Part shown: one piece after another, positions 17,438-27,101 of the stretch
Layout of the letters: each line of letters starts with the position of its first letter
Position numbering within the stretch: the stretch's first letter is position 1
NCBI RefSeq assembly: GCF_900187565.1
Contig: NZ_FYED01000018.1
Coordinates: 62,001 to 126,000, forward strand
Source: Pseudomonas sp. Irchel 3A7
GTDB lineage: Bacteria; Pseudomonadota; Gammaproteobacteria; Pseudomonadales; Pseudomonadaceae
Direction: 5' to 3'
Length of the DNA stretch: 64,000 bases
The notes under the pieces: model-generated
The model's input: the letters and a program-made list of their open reading frames with translations, nothing else
Databases searched by the model: none
Told to the model about the DNA's origin: nothing
Position numbers and translations under genes: made by a program

Positions 17438-19111
17438 TCAATCTTCGCGATAGCGACGCAGCTTCAACTGCTTGCCGGCAACGCGAGTGTCCTTCAGTTT
17501 GGTCAGCAGACGCTCCAGACCATCTTCCGGCAGCTCGACGAGGCTGAAGCTGTCGCGCACCTGGATGCGACCGATGGCCTCACGAGCCAGACCACCTTCA
17601 TTGAGGATGGCGCCCAGCAGGTTCTTGGCGGCGATACCGTCACGCGCACCCAGCGCGGTACGGCAACGGGCACGACCTTCGGCCAACGGCATCGGGGCAC
17701 GACGCTCGCGGTCGCCACGCTCAGGACGGTCACCGGAACGCTCCGGACGATCGCCACGCGGTGCGTTGTTCGGCACCAGTGGACGCTCTTTCTCGATAGC
17801 GGCCAGGTTCAGCGCTTGACCGTTGGTAGCCTTGCGCAGCAGGGCTGCGGCCAGGGCACGCGGGCTGCAACCGATATCGGCGGTCAGGCGATCGAGCAGA
17901 TCACCGTGAGTCGATTCGGCGTCAGCCACCAGCGGCGACAGGCTGTTGGTCAGTTTCTTGATGCGTGCATCCAGAACGGCTTGCGCGTCCGGCAGACGAA
18001 CTTCAGCAACCTTCTGACCGGTTACACGCTCAATCACTTGCAGCATGCGGCGCTCACGTGGAGTCACCAGCAGCAATGCACGACCTTCGCGACCGGCACG
18101 GCCGGTACGGCCGATACGGTGAACGTAGGATTCCGGGTCGTACGGCATGTCAACGTTGAACACGTGAGTGATGCGCGGTACGTCCAGACCACGAGCAGCA
18201 ACGTCGGTCGCCACAACGATGTCCAGACGGCCATCCTTGAGGGAGTCGATCACGCGCTCACGCTGGTTCTGGGCAATGTCACCGTTCAGCGCAGCGGCTT
18301 TGTAGCCTTTGGCTTCCAGGGCGCTGGCCAGGTCCAGGGTCGCTTGCTTGGTACGCACGAACATGATCAGCGCATCGAAATCTTCCACTTCCAGCAAGCT
18401 GAGAACGGCAGAAGTCTTCTGGTCGGCGTGAACCAACAGGTGAGCCTGTTCGATCGCGGTAACGGTCTGGGTCTTGCTCTGGATCTTCACGTGCTTCGGA
18501 TCGCGCAGGTGGCGCTCGGCGATGGCACGGATCGACTGCGGCAAGGTAGCCGAGAACAATACGGTCTGACGGGTTTCCGGCATGGCCTTGAAGATAACTT
18601 CCAGGTCGTCCATGAAGCCCAGTTTCAGCATTTCGTCTGCTTCGTCGAGAACCAGGTGGTTCACGGTCGCCAGAACTTTTTCGTCGCGACGCAGGTGGTC
18701 GCACAGACGGCCCGGAGTGGCGACAACGATCTGTGCGCCATTACGGATTGCTTTCAGTTGTGGGCCCATCGGCGCGCCGCCGTAGACAGCCACAACAGTT
18801 ACGCCCGGCATTTGCTTGGCGTAGGTTTCGAAAGCGGTTGCAACTTGCAGCGCCAACTCACGAGTTGGGGCCAGGATCAGAGCTTGCGGCTCGCGCTTGG
18901 ACGGATCAATGCGGTGCAGGATAGGCAGGGCAAAGGCAGCGGTTTTACCGGTACCGGTTTGCGCCTGACCAATCATATCGTGACCGGCGAGAATGATCGG
19001 GATCGACTGCTGCTGAATGGCCGAAGGCTCTTCATAGCCGGTAGCGACTACTGCAGCGACAATATTTGGATGAAGTTCAAGAGCGGCGAAGCCGCCGATT
19101 TCCTGGGTCAT
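17438..19111 (-). CDS. deaD: DEAD-box ATP-dependent RNA helicase DeaD/CsdA
   Basis: An RNA helicase of 557 residues, probably for ribosome assembly and RNA decay in the cold. It has the Q motif (YEEPSAIQQQSIP), AQTGTGKT, PTRELALQ, DEAD (LVLDEADEML), SAT and HRIGRTGRAGR, then a linker rich in Arg, Asp and Glu, and a C-terminal DbpA-type RNA-binding domain (about 475-550). The ATG at 19111 begins MTQEIGGFAAL and is the usual start. A leader of about 220 nt or more is likely, as is common for cold-regulated deaD. Confidence 0.95.
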   Translation of the reverse strand: MTQEIGGFAALELHPNIVAAVVATGYEEPSAIQQQSIPIILAGHDMIGQAQTGTGKTAAFALPILHRIDPSKREPQALILAPTRELALQVATAFETYAKQMPGVTVVAVYGGAPMGPQLKAIRNGAQIVVATPGRLCDHLRRDEKVLATVNHLVLDEADEMLKLGFMDDLEVIFKAMPETRQTVLFSATLPQSIRAIAERHLRDPKHVKIQSKTQTVTAIEQAHLLVHADQKTSAVLSLLEVEDFDALIMFVRTKQATLDLASALEAKGYKAAALNGDIAQNQRERVIDSLKDGRLDIVVATDVAARGLDVPRITHVFNVDMPYDPESYVHRIGRTGRAGREGRALLLVTPRERRMLQVIERVTGQKVAEVRLPDAQAVLDARIKKLTNSLSPLVADAESTHGDLLDRLTADIGCSPRALAAALLRKATNGQALNLAAIEKERPLVPNNAPRGDRPERSGDRPERGDRERRAPMPLAEGRARCRTALGARDGIAAKNLLGAILNEGGLAREAIGRIQVRDSFSLVELPEDGLERLLTKLKDTRVAGKQLKLRRYRED

Positions 19112-19532
19112 GGGTCTGCCTCTAAGTGCATCCGCAAAGACCCATGCTCCAAAGCTGCGCATGCCGTGTTGAGACTCAAGAGTCGCCCTGGCAGCTTTGT
19201 CGGCGGGGATTTGCGAAAACGAATGAATGAAAAGAATCGTCAAGGAAGAGTCCGCAGTACGGACGTGCAGCCGAAGCTGACTTCGGGGAATTGCTCTACC
19301 TAAACGCGGCCCGGCTAAAGGCCGGCGCGCACTATACCGGAATTTGCCGAAAAAGGGAGCCTTTTTTTAACGCAAAAAACCCGCGTACGGCGTTCTGTCA
19401 CAGGCTTTGCGGATAATCGTGCGAGCGTCTATTTTTCAAAGGCCCGGCCCTGTGGGCTATAGCGCTAAAACGGTTCACCCTGAACGCACGGACCGTCGGT
19501 CCGACTCCCCTTTGCGCCCGAGGAAATGCCCC
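19112..19532. other. Divergent intergenic region: deaD leader and crotonase promoter
   Basis: This 421-bp gap carries the presumed deaD leader. A possible minus-strand -10 box TATAGT lies at 19331-19336, about 220 nt before the start codon, with no good -35. No RNA gene or small open frame is convincing. Confidence 0.45.
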
Positions 19533-20324
19533 ATGAAAGAGCTCGACACCAGCCGTGTGAGCCGTGAAAAGCGCGGTCATGTCCTGTTGATCGGCCTGGA
19601 TCGGGTCGCCAAACGCAACGCCTTCGACCTCGACCTGCTCAACGAACTGAGCCTGGCCTACGGTGAGTTCGAAGCCGACAGCGATGCAAGGGTGGCGGTG
19701 GTGTTTGGTCATGGCGAGCATTTCACTGCCGGGCTGGATCTGGTGAACACCAGCGCAGCACTGAGCGAAGGCTGGCATGCACCGCCCGGAGGCTGCGATC
19801 CCTGGGGCGTATTCGCCGGCCCCAGGGTCAACAAACCCGTGATCGTCGCCGCCCAGGGTTACTGCCTGACCATCGGCATCGAGTTGATGCTGGCGGCCGA
19901 TATCAACCTGTGCGCCAGCAACACCCGTTTCGCGCAAATGGAAGTGCAGCGCGGCATTTTTCCCTTCGGCGGTGCCACGCTGCGTCTGCATCAAGTGGCC
20001 GGCTGGGGGAATGCCATGCGCTGGATGCTGACCGGCGACGAGTTCGATGCCCACGATGCCTTGCATCTGGGGCTGGTGCAGGAGGTCATGGCCAGTGAGG
20101 ATTTGCTGCCACGGGCGCTCGAGTTGGCCGAGCGAATTGCCCGGCAGGCGCCACTGGCGGTGCAGGCGACGCTGATGTCTGCCCGACAGGCGCGTTATGA
20201 AGGGGAAACCGCCGCGGCCCAAGGATTGCCTGCGCTGGTGAAGAAGTTGCTGAGTACCGAGGACGCGCGGGAGGGTGTGCGGTCGTTGGTGGAGCGGCGG
20301 CCCGGCGTATTCAAAGGACTTTAG
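19533..20324 (+). CDS. Crotonase/enoyl-CoA hydratase family protein
   Basis: A protein of 263 residues in the crotonase superfamily, acting on acyl-CoA thioesters. The oxyanion-hole motifs are seen in VVFGHGEHFTAGLDL and in YCLTIGIELMLAADI, where the usual second glycine-rich motif has become CLTIG. The general-acid glutamates are not obvious, so the reaction is uncertain. The ATG at 19533 has CGAGGAAA in front. P. aeruginosa carries an equivalent gene next to deaD. Confidence 0.85.
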   Translation: MKELDTSRVSREKRGHVLLIGLDRVAKRNAFDLDLLNELSLAYGEFEADSDARVAVVFGHGEHFTAGLDLVNTSAALSEGWHAPPGGCDPWGVFAGPRVNKPVIVAAQGYCLTIGIELMLAADINLCASNTRFAQMEVQRGIFPFGGATLRLHQVAGWGNAMRWMLTGDEFDAHDALHLGLVQEVMASEDLLPRALELAERIARQAPLAVQATLMSARQARYEGETAAAQGLPALVKKLLSTEDAREGVRSLVERRPGVFKGL

Positions 20325-20339
20325 TTCGGTATTGAAAGC

Positions 20340-20406
20340 TTTCGCGAGCAGGCTCGCTCCCACATTGGATCACGGTCAAATGTGGGAGCGAGCCTGCTCG
20401 CGAAGA
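20340..20406. repeat. REPIN: paired REP palindromes
   Basis: Arms TTCGCGAGCAGGCTCGCTCC and its complement at 20381 onward enclose a short spacer. It sits between two convergent genes. Confidence 0.9.
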
Positions 20407-20425
20407 GGTCCTCACGGACACCGGC

Positions 20426-21181
20426 TTATGTCGCCGGCCGAATCGCCTTGATCAATGACTGCAACGAATACCCCAACCGCGGCGCCAGGGCTTCGGCCCG
20501 AGCGGCCAACCCTTCCATATCCAGCACCTGATCCAGCTCAGAAGGTACGATCAGGATCACGTTGCCCTCCTTCACCGGCAATTCCCAGTAGTGGCGATGG
20601 TAGAGACCGCGCAGCAATGCGGCGCCCAATGGCTTGCCATCATCGGTGGCCCATTGATTGATCACCAGCCAGCCACCCGGATTCAGGCGTTTCTGGCAGT
20701 TCTCCAGGAAGGTCCAGGCCAGGTGCCCGACACCGGGACCGACGTCGGTGTAAAGATCGACAAAAATCAGATCCGCAGGCTCGGCGGTGTCGAGCAGTTC
20801 CAGCGCATCGCCCACGCGGATGTACAGGCGCGGATCATCATCCAGCCCCAGGTATTCGATGGCCAGGCGCGGCACATCGGGGCGCAATTCAATGGCTTCG
20901 ACATCTTCCAGCGGCAGGAACTTGAGGCAGGCCTGGGTCAGCGTACCGGCGCCAAGCCCGAGAAACAGCGCGGTTTCCGGCAGTTCGTGGCATAGCGCAC
21001 CAATCAGCATCGCCCGGGTGTAATCGTATTCGAGCCAACTCGGGTCGGCGGTGAACACGCAGCTTTGCTCGATGGCATCGCCGAATTCGAGAAACCGGTA
21101 ATCGGCCACTTCCAGCACACGAATCACGCCAAATTCGTCCTGCACCTCGGCGAGCAAATGCTCGACGCGCTCCTCAGTCAT
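20426..21181 (-). CDS. Spermidine-synthase-like (polyamine aminopropyltransferase fold) protein
   Basis: A Rossmann-fold protein of 251 residues resembling spermidine synthases. It has a SAM-type loop LFLGLGAGTLTQACL, an acidic residue in VEAIELRPDV, and DLIFVDLYTDVGPG in place of the usual catalytic DSTDP. The true speE lies at 61062 in this window, so this is a divergent paralogue that may have another substrate or role. Confidence 0.8.
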   Translation of the reverse strand: MTEERVEHLLAEVQDEFGVIRVLEVADYRFLEFGDAIEQSCVFTADPSWLEYDYTRAMLIGALCHELPETALFLGLGAGTLTQACLKFLPLEDVEAIELRPDVPRLAIEYLGLDDDPRLYIRVGDALELLDTAEPADLIFVDLYTDVGPGVGHLAWTFLENCQKRLNPGGWLVINQWATDDGKPLGAALLRGLYHRHYWELPVKEGNVILIVPSELDQVLDMEGLAARAEALAPRLGYSLQSLIKAIRPAT

Positions 21182-21332
21182 TTCGTCTCCCGATCGTCAC
21201 CGTGGCCGGCAACGCAATAACACCGCGAACAGGGTGCGGCAAAGGCGCGATTGTCCTTGAAGCGACGGGAACAGGTCACGCACTAATTTGCTGATAACAT
21301 GGTTGTCCGAGCGTAAAACATTAGAGACTGTG

Positions 21333-22679
21333 ATGAGCCAACCCTGGAGCCCTGACAGCTGGCGCGCCCTGCCGATCCAGCAACAACCCCAATATCCCGA
21401 CGCGGCGCATTTGCAGCACGTCGAGCAAACCCTGGCCAGCTACCCGCCGCTGGTGTTTGCCGGTGAGGCCCGGGAATTGCGCCGTCAGTTTGCCGAAGTG
21501 ACCCAGGGCCGCGCGTTTCTGTTGCAGGGCGGCGACTGCGCCGAAAGTTTCGCCGAGTTCTCCGCCGCGAAAATCCGCGACACCTTCAAGGTACTGCTGC
21601 AGATGGCGATTGTTATGACCTTCGCGGCCGGTTGCCCGGTGGTCAAGGTCGGGCGCATGGCCGGGCAGTTCGCCAAACCGCGTTCGGCCAACGACGAAAC
21701 CATCGACGGCGTGACCCTGCCGGCCTACCGCGGCGATATCGTCAATGGCATCGGTTTCGACGAAAAAAGCCGCGTGCCGGACCCGGAGCGCCTGCTGCAG
21801 TCCTATCACCAGTCCACCGCCACCCTGAACCTGCTGCGCGCCTTCGCCCAAGGCGGGTTTGCCGACCTGCACCAGGTGCACAAGTGGAACCTGGACTTCA
21901 TCGCCAACTCGGCCCTGGCGGAAAAGTACAGCCACCTGGCTGACCGCATTGATGAGACCCTGGCGTTCATGCGCGCCTGCGGCATGGACAGTTCGCCGCA
22001 ACTGCGCGAGACCAGTTTCTTCACCGCCCACGAAGCGCTGCTGCTGAACTACGAAGAAGCCTTCGTGCGTCGCGACAGCCTGACCAACGATTACTACGAC
22101 TGCTCGGCCCATATGCTGTGGATCGGCGACCGCACCCGTCAGCTCGACGGCGCCCACGTCGAATTCCTGCGCGGGGTGAACAATCCGATCGGCGTCAAGG
22201 TCGGTCCGAGCATGAACCCTGAAGAGCTGATCCGCTTGATCGACGTACTCAATCCGGACAACGATCCCGGCCGTCTGAATCTGATTGCGCGGATGGGCGC
22301 GAACAAGGTCGGCGATCACTTGCCGCAGCTGATCCGTGCCGTGCAGCGTGAAGGCAAGAAGGTGCTGTGGAGTTCGGACCCGATGCACGGCAACACCATC
22401 AAGGCCAGCAGTGGCTACAAGACCCGCGACTTCGCGCAGATCCTTGGCGAAGTGAAGCAGTTCTTCCAGGTGCACGAAGCTGAAGGCAGTTATGCCGGCG
22501 GTATTCATATCGAAATGACCGGGCAGAACGTCACCGAGTGCATTGGCGGGGCGCGGCCGATTACCGAAGACGGTTTGTCGGATCGGTACCACACCCATTG
22601 CGACCCGCGGATGAATGCCGACCAGTCGCTGGAATTGGCGTTTTTGATTGCCGAAACCCTGAAACAAGTCCGGCGCTAA
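21333..22679 (+). CDS. Class II (plant-type) DAHP synthase
   Basis: 3-Deoxy-7-phosphoheptulonate synthase of 448 residues, catalysing the first step of the shikimate pathway from PEP and erythrose-4-phosphate. Class II features are the WSPDSWR start, LLQGGDCAESF with the metal-binding cysteine, KVGRMAGQFAKPRS, SDPMHGNT and GGIHIEMTGQNVTEC. The ATG at 21333 begins MSQPWSP, the usual family start. A class I isoenzyme lies at 36947, giving two independent entry enzymes in one window. Confidence 0.94.
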   Translation: MSQPWSPDSWRALPIQQQPQYPDAAHLQHVEQTLASYPPLVFAGEARELRRQFAEVTQGRAFLLQGGDCAESFAEFSAAKIRDTFKVLLQMAIVMTFAAGCPVVKVGRMAGQFAKPRSANDETIDGVTLPAYRGDIVNGIGFDEKSRVPDPERLLQSYHQSTATLNLLRAFAQGGFADLHQVHKWNLDFIANSALAEKYSHLADRIDETLAFMRACGMDSSPQLRETSFFTAHEALLLNYEEAFVRRDSLTNDYYDCSAHMLWIGDRTRQLDGAHVEFLRGVNNPIGVKVGPSMNPEELIRLIDVLNPDNDPGRLNLIARMGANKVGDHLPQLIRAVQREGKKVLWSSDPMHGNTIKASSGYKTRDFAQILGEVKQFFQVHEAEGSYAGGIHIEMTGQNVTECIGGARPITEDGLSDRYHTHCDPRMNADQSLELAFLIAETLKQVRR

Positions 22680-22690
22680 ATCGCGGCGCC

Positions 22691-22758
22691 CCCTTCGCGA
22701 GCAGGCTCGCTCCCACACGCCCGGTAACAACTGTGGGAGCGAGCCTGCTCGCGAAGGC
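22691..22758. repeat. REPIN: paired REP palindromes
   Basis: Arms CCTTCGCGAGCAGGCTCGCT and GGGAGCGAGCCTGCTCGCGA with GTGGGAG inward. It lies between the convergent DAHP synthase gene and ycaQ. Confidence 0.9.
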
Positions 22759-22764
22759 GTCCGC

Positions 22765-23994
22765 TCAATCACCACCAATCTGCGCCAATGCCACCCTCAA
22801 CTTCGCCGCACTCGCCCGCGGGCAATTCAACTGAACCCGCTCAAGCCCCAGCCAATCCGCCATCTGCTGCAGATTGACCGCCAGCGCCAGCATCCCTTCA
22901 TCATCCAGCCCCGGCTCTTCCTCATGCACCGCATGCACCGCCAGGCGCCCCGCCGCCCGTTCGGCGCGAAGATCGACCCGCGCGGCAATTCTTTCCTTGT
23001 GTAAAAACGGCAACACGTAATAGCCATAGACCCGCTTGTCCGCCGGCGTGTAAATCTCCAGTCGATAGCGAAAATCAAACAGACGCTCTGTGCGGCTACG
23101 CTCCCAGATCAGCGAATCGAAAGGTGATAACAACGCACTGGCCTCGACCTTGCGCGGCACCTTGGGCTCGGGCAGGCAATAAGCCGGCTGCCGCCAGCCC
23201 TGAACCTGGCAGACGAGCAAATCGCCCGCCTCGACCAATTCTTCAAGTCGAGGACGACTGTCAGCGGGATTCAAACGGAAGTAGTCGCGCAAATCTTTCT
23301 CCGTGCCCACACCCAAGGCTGTCGCGGCATGCAGCAACAAACCACGCTGCGCCTCGGTCTCGCTGAGCCAGGGTTGCGCCAGAATGGCCGAGGGGATCAC
23401 CCTCTCAGGCAAGTCATAAAGCCGCTCGAATCCGCGCCGGCCGGCGACGGTCACTTCTCCTGCGGCGAACAACCATTCCAGCGCATGCTTTTCCGCGCTC
23501 CAGTCCCACCAGGGCCCTGCCCGCTCCTGGCGAGTCGACAGGCTGCCCGCGCCCAACGCACCCTGCTCCTGAACGCAGGACAGCACCCGTCGAATCGTGT
23601 CCTGCTGTTCACGACCGAACCGCGCCAGTTGTTGATAGATATCTTCGCCCCGCATCGCTCGCTGCATGCGCCAGCGCATCAAGGGGTACATCGACAAGGG
23701 CAGCAGAGAGGCTTCATGCCCCCAATATTCAAACAACGTGCGACGCCGGCCCTGACTCCAGGCAGCCTGGTCCAGCAAGTCGGAAGCGTAATTACCGAGA
23801 CGGGAAAACAGCGGAAGGTAGTGCGAACGCACCACGGCGTTGACGGAGTCGATCTGCAGAATGCCCAGCCGCTCGATCAAACGGTTGAGCTGTACCGGTT
23901 TGATCGTCGCCGGCGGCTGGCGCCCGTTGAATCCTTGGGCAGCCAGCGCCAGACGCCGAGCCTGTTTGAGGGAAAAGGACTGTGTTGCGGGCAT
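22765..23994 (-). CDS. ycaQ: YcaQ-family winged-helix DNA glycosylase
   Basis: A protein of 409 residues in the HTH_42 (AlkZ/YcaQ) family. E. coli YcaQ unhooks interstrand DNA crosslinks. The Q-x-D catalytic motif of the YcaQ branch is visible as Q47-I-D49 (LGILQIDSVNAV), and the size fits E. coli YcaQ. The ATG at 23994 has AAGGAG six bases before it; the ATG at 24000 sits too close to that site. A short gap separates it from the DUF1127 gene on the same strand. Confidence 0.85.
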   Translation of the reverse strand: MPATQSFSLKQARRLALAAQGFNGRQPPATIKPVQLNRLIERLGILQIDSVNAVVRSHYLPLFSRLGNYASDLLDQAAWSQGRRRTLFEYWGHEASLLPLSMYPLMRWRMQRAMRGEDIYQQLARFGREQQDTIRRVLSCVQEQGALGAGSLSTRQERAGPWWDWSAEKHALEWLFAAGEVTVAGRRGFERLYDLPERVIPSAILAQPWLSETEAQRGLLLHAATALGVGTEKDLRDYFRLNPADSRPRLEELVEAGDLLVCQVQGWRQPAYCLPEPKVPRKVEASALLSPFDSLIWERSRTERLFDFRYRLEIYTPADKRVYGYYVLPFLHKERIAARVDLRAERAAGRLAVHAVHEEEPGLDDEGMLALAVNLQQMADWLGLERVQLNCPRASAAKLRVALAQIGGD

Positions 23995-24058
23995 GAGCAT
24001 CTCCTTGTCTGCTCGCAACCTACCTCACCGAAAGTCGGTTTGTGTAGTTGTGTCTTGC

Positions 24059-24274
24059 TCATTTGTGCATCGGGTCATCCCAGAACGGCCGGATGGCCTC
24101 GTGCTCGACATCCGCACGACTGAGCCCGATGTCTTTCAATGCTTCATCACTCATGCCCGCCAACATTTCACGTTCACGGTGCAGTTCGTACCAGCGGTTA
24201 AATTTGTGCAGCAAATCGGATATCAGGTGGATGGAGTGTTTTTCTGCATCGACGAAGCCTTTTTGACCTTTCAT
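24059..24274 (-). CDS. DUF1127 small Arg-rich protein
   Basis: A protein of 71 residues whose C-terminal half matches the DUF1127 (YjiS-like) pattern: LHREREMLAGMSDEALKDIGLSRADV in two helices. Proteins with this domain have been linked to phosphate and carbon metabolism and RNA binding in other bacteria; no role can be assigned here. It is divergent from a LysR regulator with a 95-bp shared upstream region. Confidence 0.85.
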   Translation of the reverse strand: MKGQKGFVDAEKHSIHLISDLLHKFNRWYELHREREMLAGMSDEALKDIGLSRADVEHEAIRPFWDDPMHK

Positions 24275-24369
24275 CTTGTTGCCCTCCGTTTGGATGGCTC
24301 AAGTTTCTCGCCGGAGCTAAGATCAATCCAACGAATGTTTCTGATGTCACATATCTCGGAGATTGATGA

Positions 24370-25224
24370 ATGTCCGCCTACCCGAGTATCGACACCGAAG
24401 TGCTGCGCACCTTCGTCGCCATCGCCGACCAGGGCGGATTTACCCGCGCCGGGGAGCTGGTGAATCGCACCCAATCGGCCGTGAGCATGCAGATGAAGCG
24501 GCTGGAAGAAGATGTGCTGCAGCGGCAACTGTTCCAGCGCGACGGCCGGCAAGTGCGGCTGACGGCGGAAGGCCAGGTGTTGCTCGGATATGCCCGACGC
24601 ATCCTCAAACTGCACAGCGAAGTGTTCAATACCCTGCGTGAACCGCACATGGTCGGCATGGTGCGCATCGGTACGCCGGACGACTACGTGATGCGGTTTT
24701 TGCCGGGGATTCTGCGGCGGTTTGCCCAGACCTATCCGCTGATCCAGATCGAGGTGCACTGTGAATCATCAAAACAATTGCTGTTGCGCCAGGATCTGGA
24801 CCTGACCATCGTCACCCGTGAGCCAGGCAGTGAAATCGGCCAGTTATTGCGCAAGGAGCGATTTGTCTGGGCCGAGGCGCAATGTTTCAGTGCCCATGAA
24901 CAAACGCCGCTGCCGTTGGCGATGTTCAACAGCGATTGCTTCTGCCGCTTGTGGGCCTGTAATGCCCTGGACGCCATGGGTCGCGATTACCGCGTGGCCT
25001 ACAACAGCGATAGCCTCTCGGCGATCTTGGCTGTGGTCAGCGCCGGCCTGGCGGTAACTGCGCAACTGGAAAGCCTGGTCACCCCGGACATGCGTATACT
25101 CGGTGAAGCCGAAGACCTGCCCCTATTGCCCGAGGCCAGCATCATGCTGGTGCGCAACCTGCACAATCCGTCGCCGATCACCGAGTGCCTGGCCGAGCAC
25201 ATTGTCGAAGGCTTCAAACTTTAA
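24370..25224 (+). CDS. LysR-family transcriptional regulator, LrhA/HexA-like
   Basis: A LysR regulator of 284 residues: winged helix-turn-helix at about 8-66 (FVAIADQGGFTRAGELVNRTQSAVS), then a substrate-binding domain starting at MVRIGTPDDYV, resembling the LrhA/HexA branch. Divergence from the DUF1127 gene suggests it may control that gene. Its 3' end overlaps the convergent permease gene by 11 bp. Confidence 0.9.
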   Translation: MSAYPSIDTEVLRTFVAIADQGGFTRAGELVNRTQSAVSMQMKRLEEDVLQRQLFQRDGRQVRLTAEGQVLLGYARRILKLHSEVFNTLREPHMVGMVRIGTPDDYVMRFLPGILRRFAQTYPLIQIEVHCESSKQLLLRQDLDLTIVTREPGSEIGQLLRKERFVWAEAQCFSAHEQTPLPLAMFNSDCFCRLWACNALDAMGRDYRVAYNSDSLSAILAVVSAGLAVTAQLESLVTPDMRILGEAEDLPLLPEASIMLVRNLHNPSPITECLAEHIVEGFKL

Positions 25225-25963
25225 AAGCGAGCATCACCGCGCAGAACACCAGAAACCCGCAGAACAGCGCACGCAGCACACGTTCCGGCATGGCGTGGGC
25301 GATCTTCACGCCCCAACTGATGCTCATCAGGCCACCGATCGCCAGGGGCACGCCGATCGTCCAGGCCACCTGATGATGCGCCGCATAGGTGACCAGCGTG
25401 ACGCCGGTGCTCGGCAGCGCCAGCGCCAGCGACAGACCCTGGGCGACCACTTGGGTGGTACCGAACAGACTGGTCAACACCGGCGTCGCCACCACGGCCC
25501 CGCCCACCCCGAACAAACCGCCCATGGTCCCGGATGCCGCGCCCAGAACCCCCAGCCATGGCCATGAATGGTTCATCTGCGCAGAAGCCGGTGCGCTGGC
25601 GAAGAACATGCGCGCCAGGTTGTAAACCGAAAGCGCAATCAGGAACGCAACGAACCCCAGACGCATGGTTTGCGCGTCAATGCCCACCGCCCAGATCGAA
25701 CCGATCCAGGCAAAGCAGAAGCCCATCGAAGCCAGCGGCAGCGCGTGACGCAATTCGATACGGTTGCGCTGGTGATAGCGCCACAGCGCCAGCATGACGT
25801 TAGGCACCACCATCACCAGCGCCGTGCCCTGGGCGATTTGTTGATCCAGCCCACACAACACCCCCAGCAGCGGAATGGCGATCAATCCACCGCCGATGCC
25901 GAAGATACCGCCGAGGGTTCCCAAAGCAGCGCCGAAGACCAGGTACATCAAGAACTCAAACAC
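25214..25963 (-). CDS. TauE/SafE-family sulfite or anion exporter
   Basis: An inner-membrane protein of 249 residues with about eight helices. The internally repeated family motif is seen in LGGIFGIGGGLIAIPLL near the N-terminus and MGGLFGVGGAVVATPVL in the middle. Family members export sulfite, sulfoacetate or related anions; the substrate is unknown here. Confidence 0.9.
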   Translation of the reverse strand: MFEFLMYLVFGAALGTLGGIFGIGGGLIAIPLLGVLCGLDQQIAQGTALVMVVPNVMLALWRYHQRNRIELRHALPLASMGFCFAWIGSIWAVGIDAQTMRLGFVAFLIALSVYNLARMFFASAPASAQMNHSWPWLGVLGAASGTMGGLFGVGGAVVATPVLTSLFGTTQVVAQGLSLALALPSTGVTLVTYAAHHQVAWTIGVPLAIGGLMSISWGVKIAHAMPERVLRALFCGFLVFCAVMLAFKV

Positions 25964-26063
25964 AGCGTTTTCCCCATCACGTCAGGCGTTTCATCCTACG
26001 CAGATGGTGCTGGCAGGGAAACGCACAGCAACGCACAATGGCTGTGCCGATCTCGCATAAGCA

Positions 26064-27032
26064 ATGAGCGCCACCATGAATCCCAATCAACTGACCGATC
26101 AATTGGGTCTGTTTCTCGATGTGCTGGAAACCGGCAGTTTTTCCGCGGCCTCACGCCGCCACCCGCTGACCCCTTCGGCAGTGGCTCGGCGTATCGACAG
26201 CCTGGAAAGTGCCGTCGGCAGCCAGTTGTTCATTCGCAGCACCCATGCCGTTCGCGCGACGCCGGCGGGTCTGGCGTTTGCCGAGCGCGCACGACGGATC
26301 GTTGCCGAGTTGCGCCTGGCCAGGGCCGAGGCCGTGTCCCTTAGCAGCGCGCCGGAAGGCTTGATTCGGGTGGATGCGCCGGCAGCCTTCGGTCGACGGC
26401 ATCTGGCGCCGGTGATTGCCGATTTTCTGATGCTCTACCCCGGCCTCGATGTGCAACTGCACTTGATCGACAGCTTTGTCGACATGCAGGGCTTGAATCT
26501 CGGCAAGGTCGATCTGGTGTTGCGCGCCGGGCTGTTGGCCGATACCCGGTTGGTGGCGACACCGCTGGCGAGCATGGTGCGCATTGCCTGCGCCAGCCCC
26601 GACTATTTGCAGCGCCGCGGTGTGCCAAGTGATCCGGCGCAGTTGAGCGAGCACGACGGCCTGGACTGGGATGGACTTGCCCCGCCCTTCGCCTGGCGCT
26701 TCGAGCGCGACGGCCAGATGCAACTGCATCGCCCGGCGCGCGTGCGCATGAGTGCCAACAATGCCGAAGCACTGGTCTGCGGCGCGCTGGCTGGCCTGGG
26801 TATTGCGCACTTGCCGACATGGCTGGCCAGTGAGTACCTGTTGCGCGGCGAACTGTTGCCTCTGTTCTGCGAAAGCGGCTTACCCAAACCGGAAAGCGCC
26901 GGGATCTATGCCCTGCGGCTGGAGCAGCAACCCAATTCCCGCAGTCGACTGCTGCTGGAATACCTGAAAACCCGTTTCAGCCCGATTCCGCCGTGGGATC
27001 TGGTGCTGCAAACGCATCTGGACCACCACTAG
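26064..27032 (+). CDS. LysR-family transcriptional regulator
   Basis: A LysR regulator of 322 residues with an N-terminal helix-turn-helix (FLDVLETGSFSAASRRHPLTPSAVARRI) and an effector-binding domain of the CrgA/DmlR type. It is divergent from the TauE-like permease with about 100 bp between, so it may regulate it. The ATG at 26076 is an alternative start. Confidence 0.9.
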   Translation: MSATMNPNQLTDQLGLFLDVLETGSFSAASRRHPLTPSAVARRIDSLESAVGSQLFIRSTHAVRATPAGLAFAERARRIVAELRLARAEAVSLSSAPEGLIRVDAPAAFGRRHLAPVIADFLMLYPGLDVQLHLIDSFVDMQGLNLGKVDLVLRAGLLADTRLVATPLASMVRIACASPDYLQRRGVPSDPAQLSEHDGLDWDGLAPPFAWRFERDGQMQLHRPARVRMSANNAEALVCGALAGLGIAHLPTWLASEYLLRGELLPLFCESGLPKPESAGIYALRLEQQPNSRSRLLLEYLKTRFSPIPPWDLVLQTHLDHH

Positions 27033-27101
27033 TCTAGAATTGTCTGGTGCATTAAAGATTTGCCCGCTAGATTCATGACGATCATTGATCAAGGCTGCGA
27101 A

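Noticed and set aside
17816..19303. Long open frame (495 codons) antisense to deaD
   Set aside because: deaD is an unmistakable helicase; the antisense frame is a by-product of GC-rich codon use and has no recognisable domain.
21321..22778. Long open frame (485 codons) antisense to the class II DAHP synthase gene
   Set aside because: It mirrors a conserved enzyme, spans into a REPIN and shows no domain.
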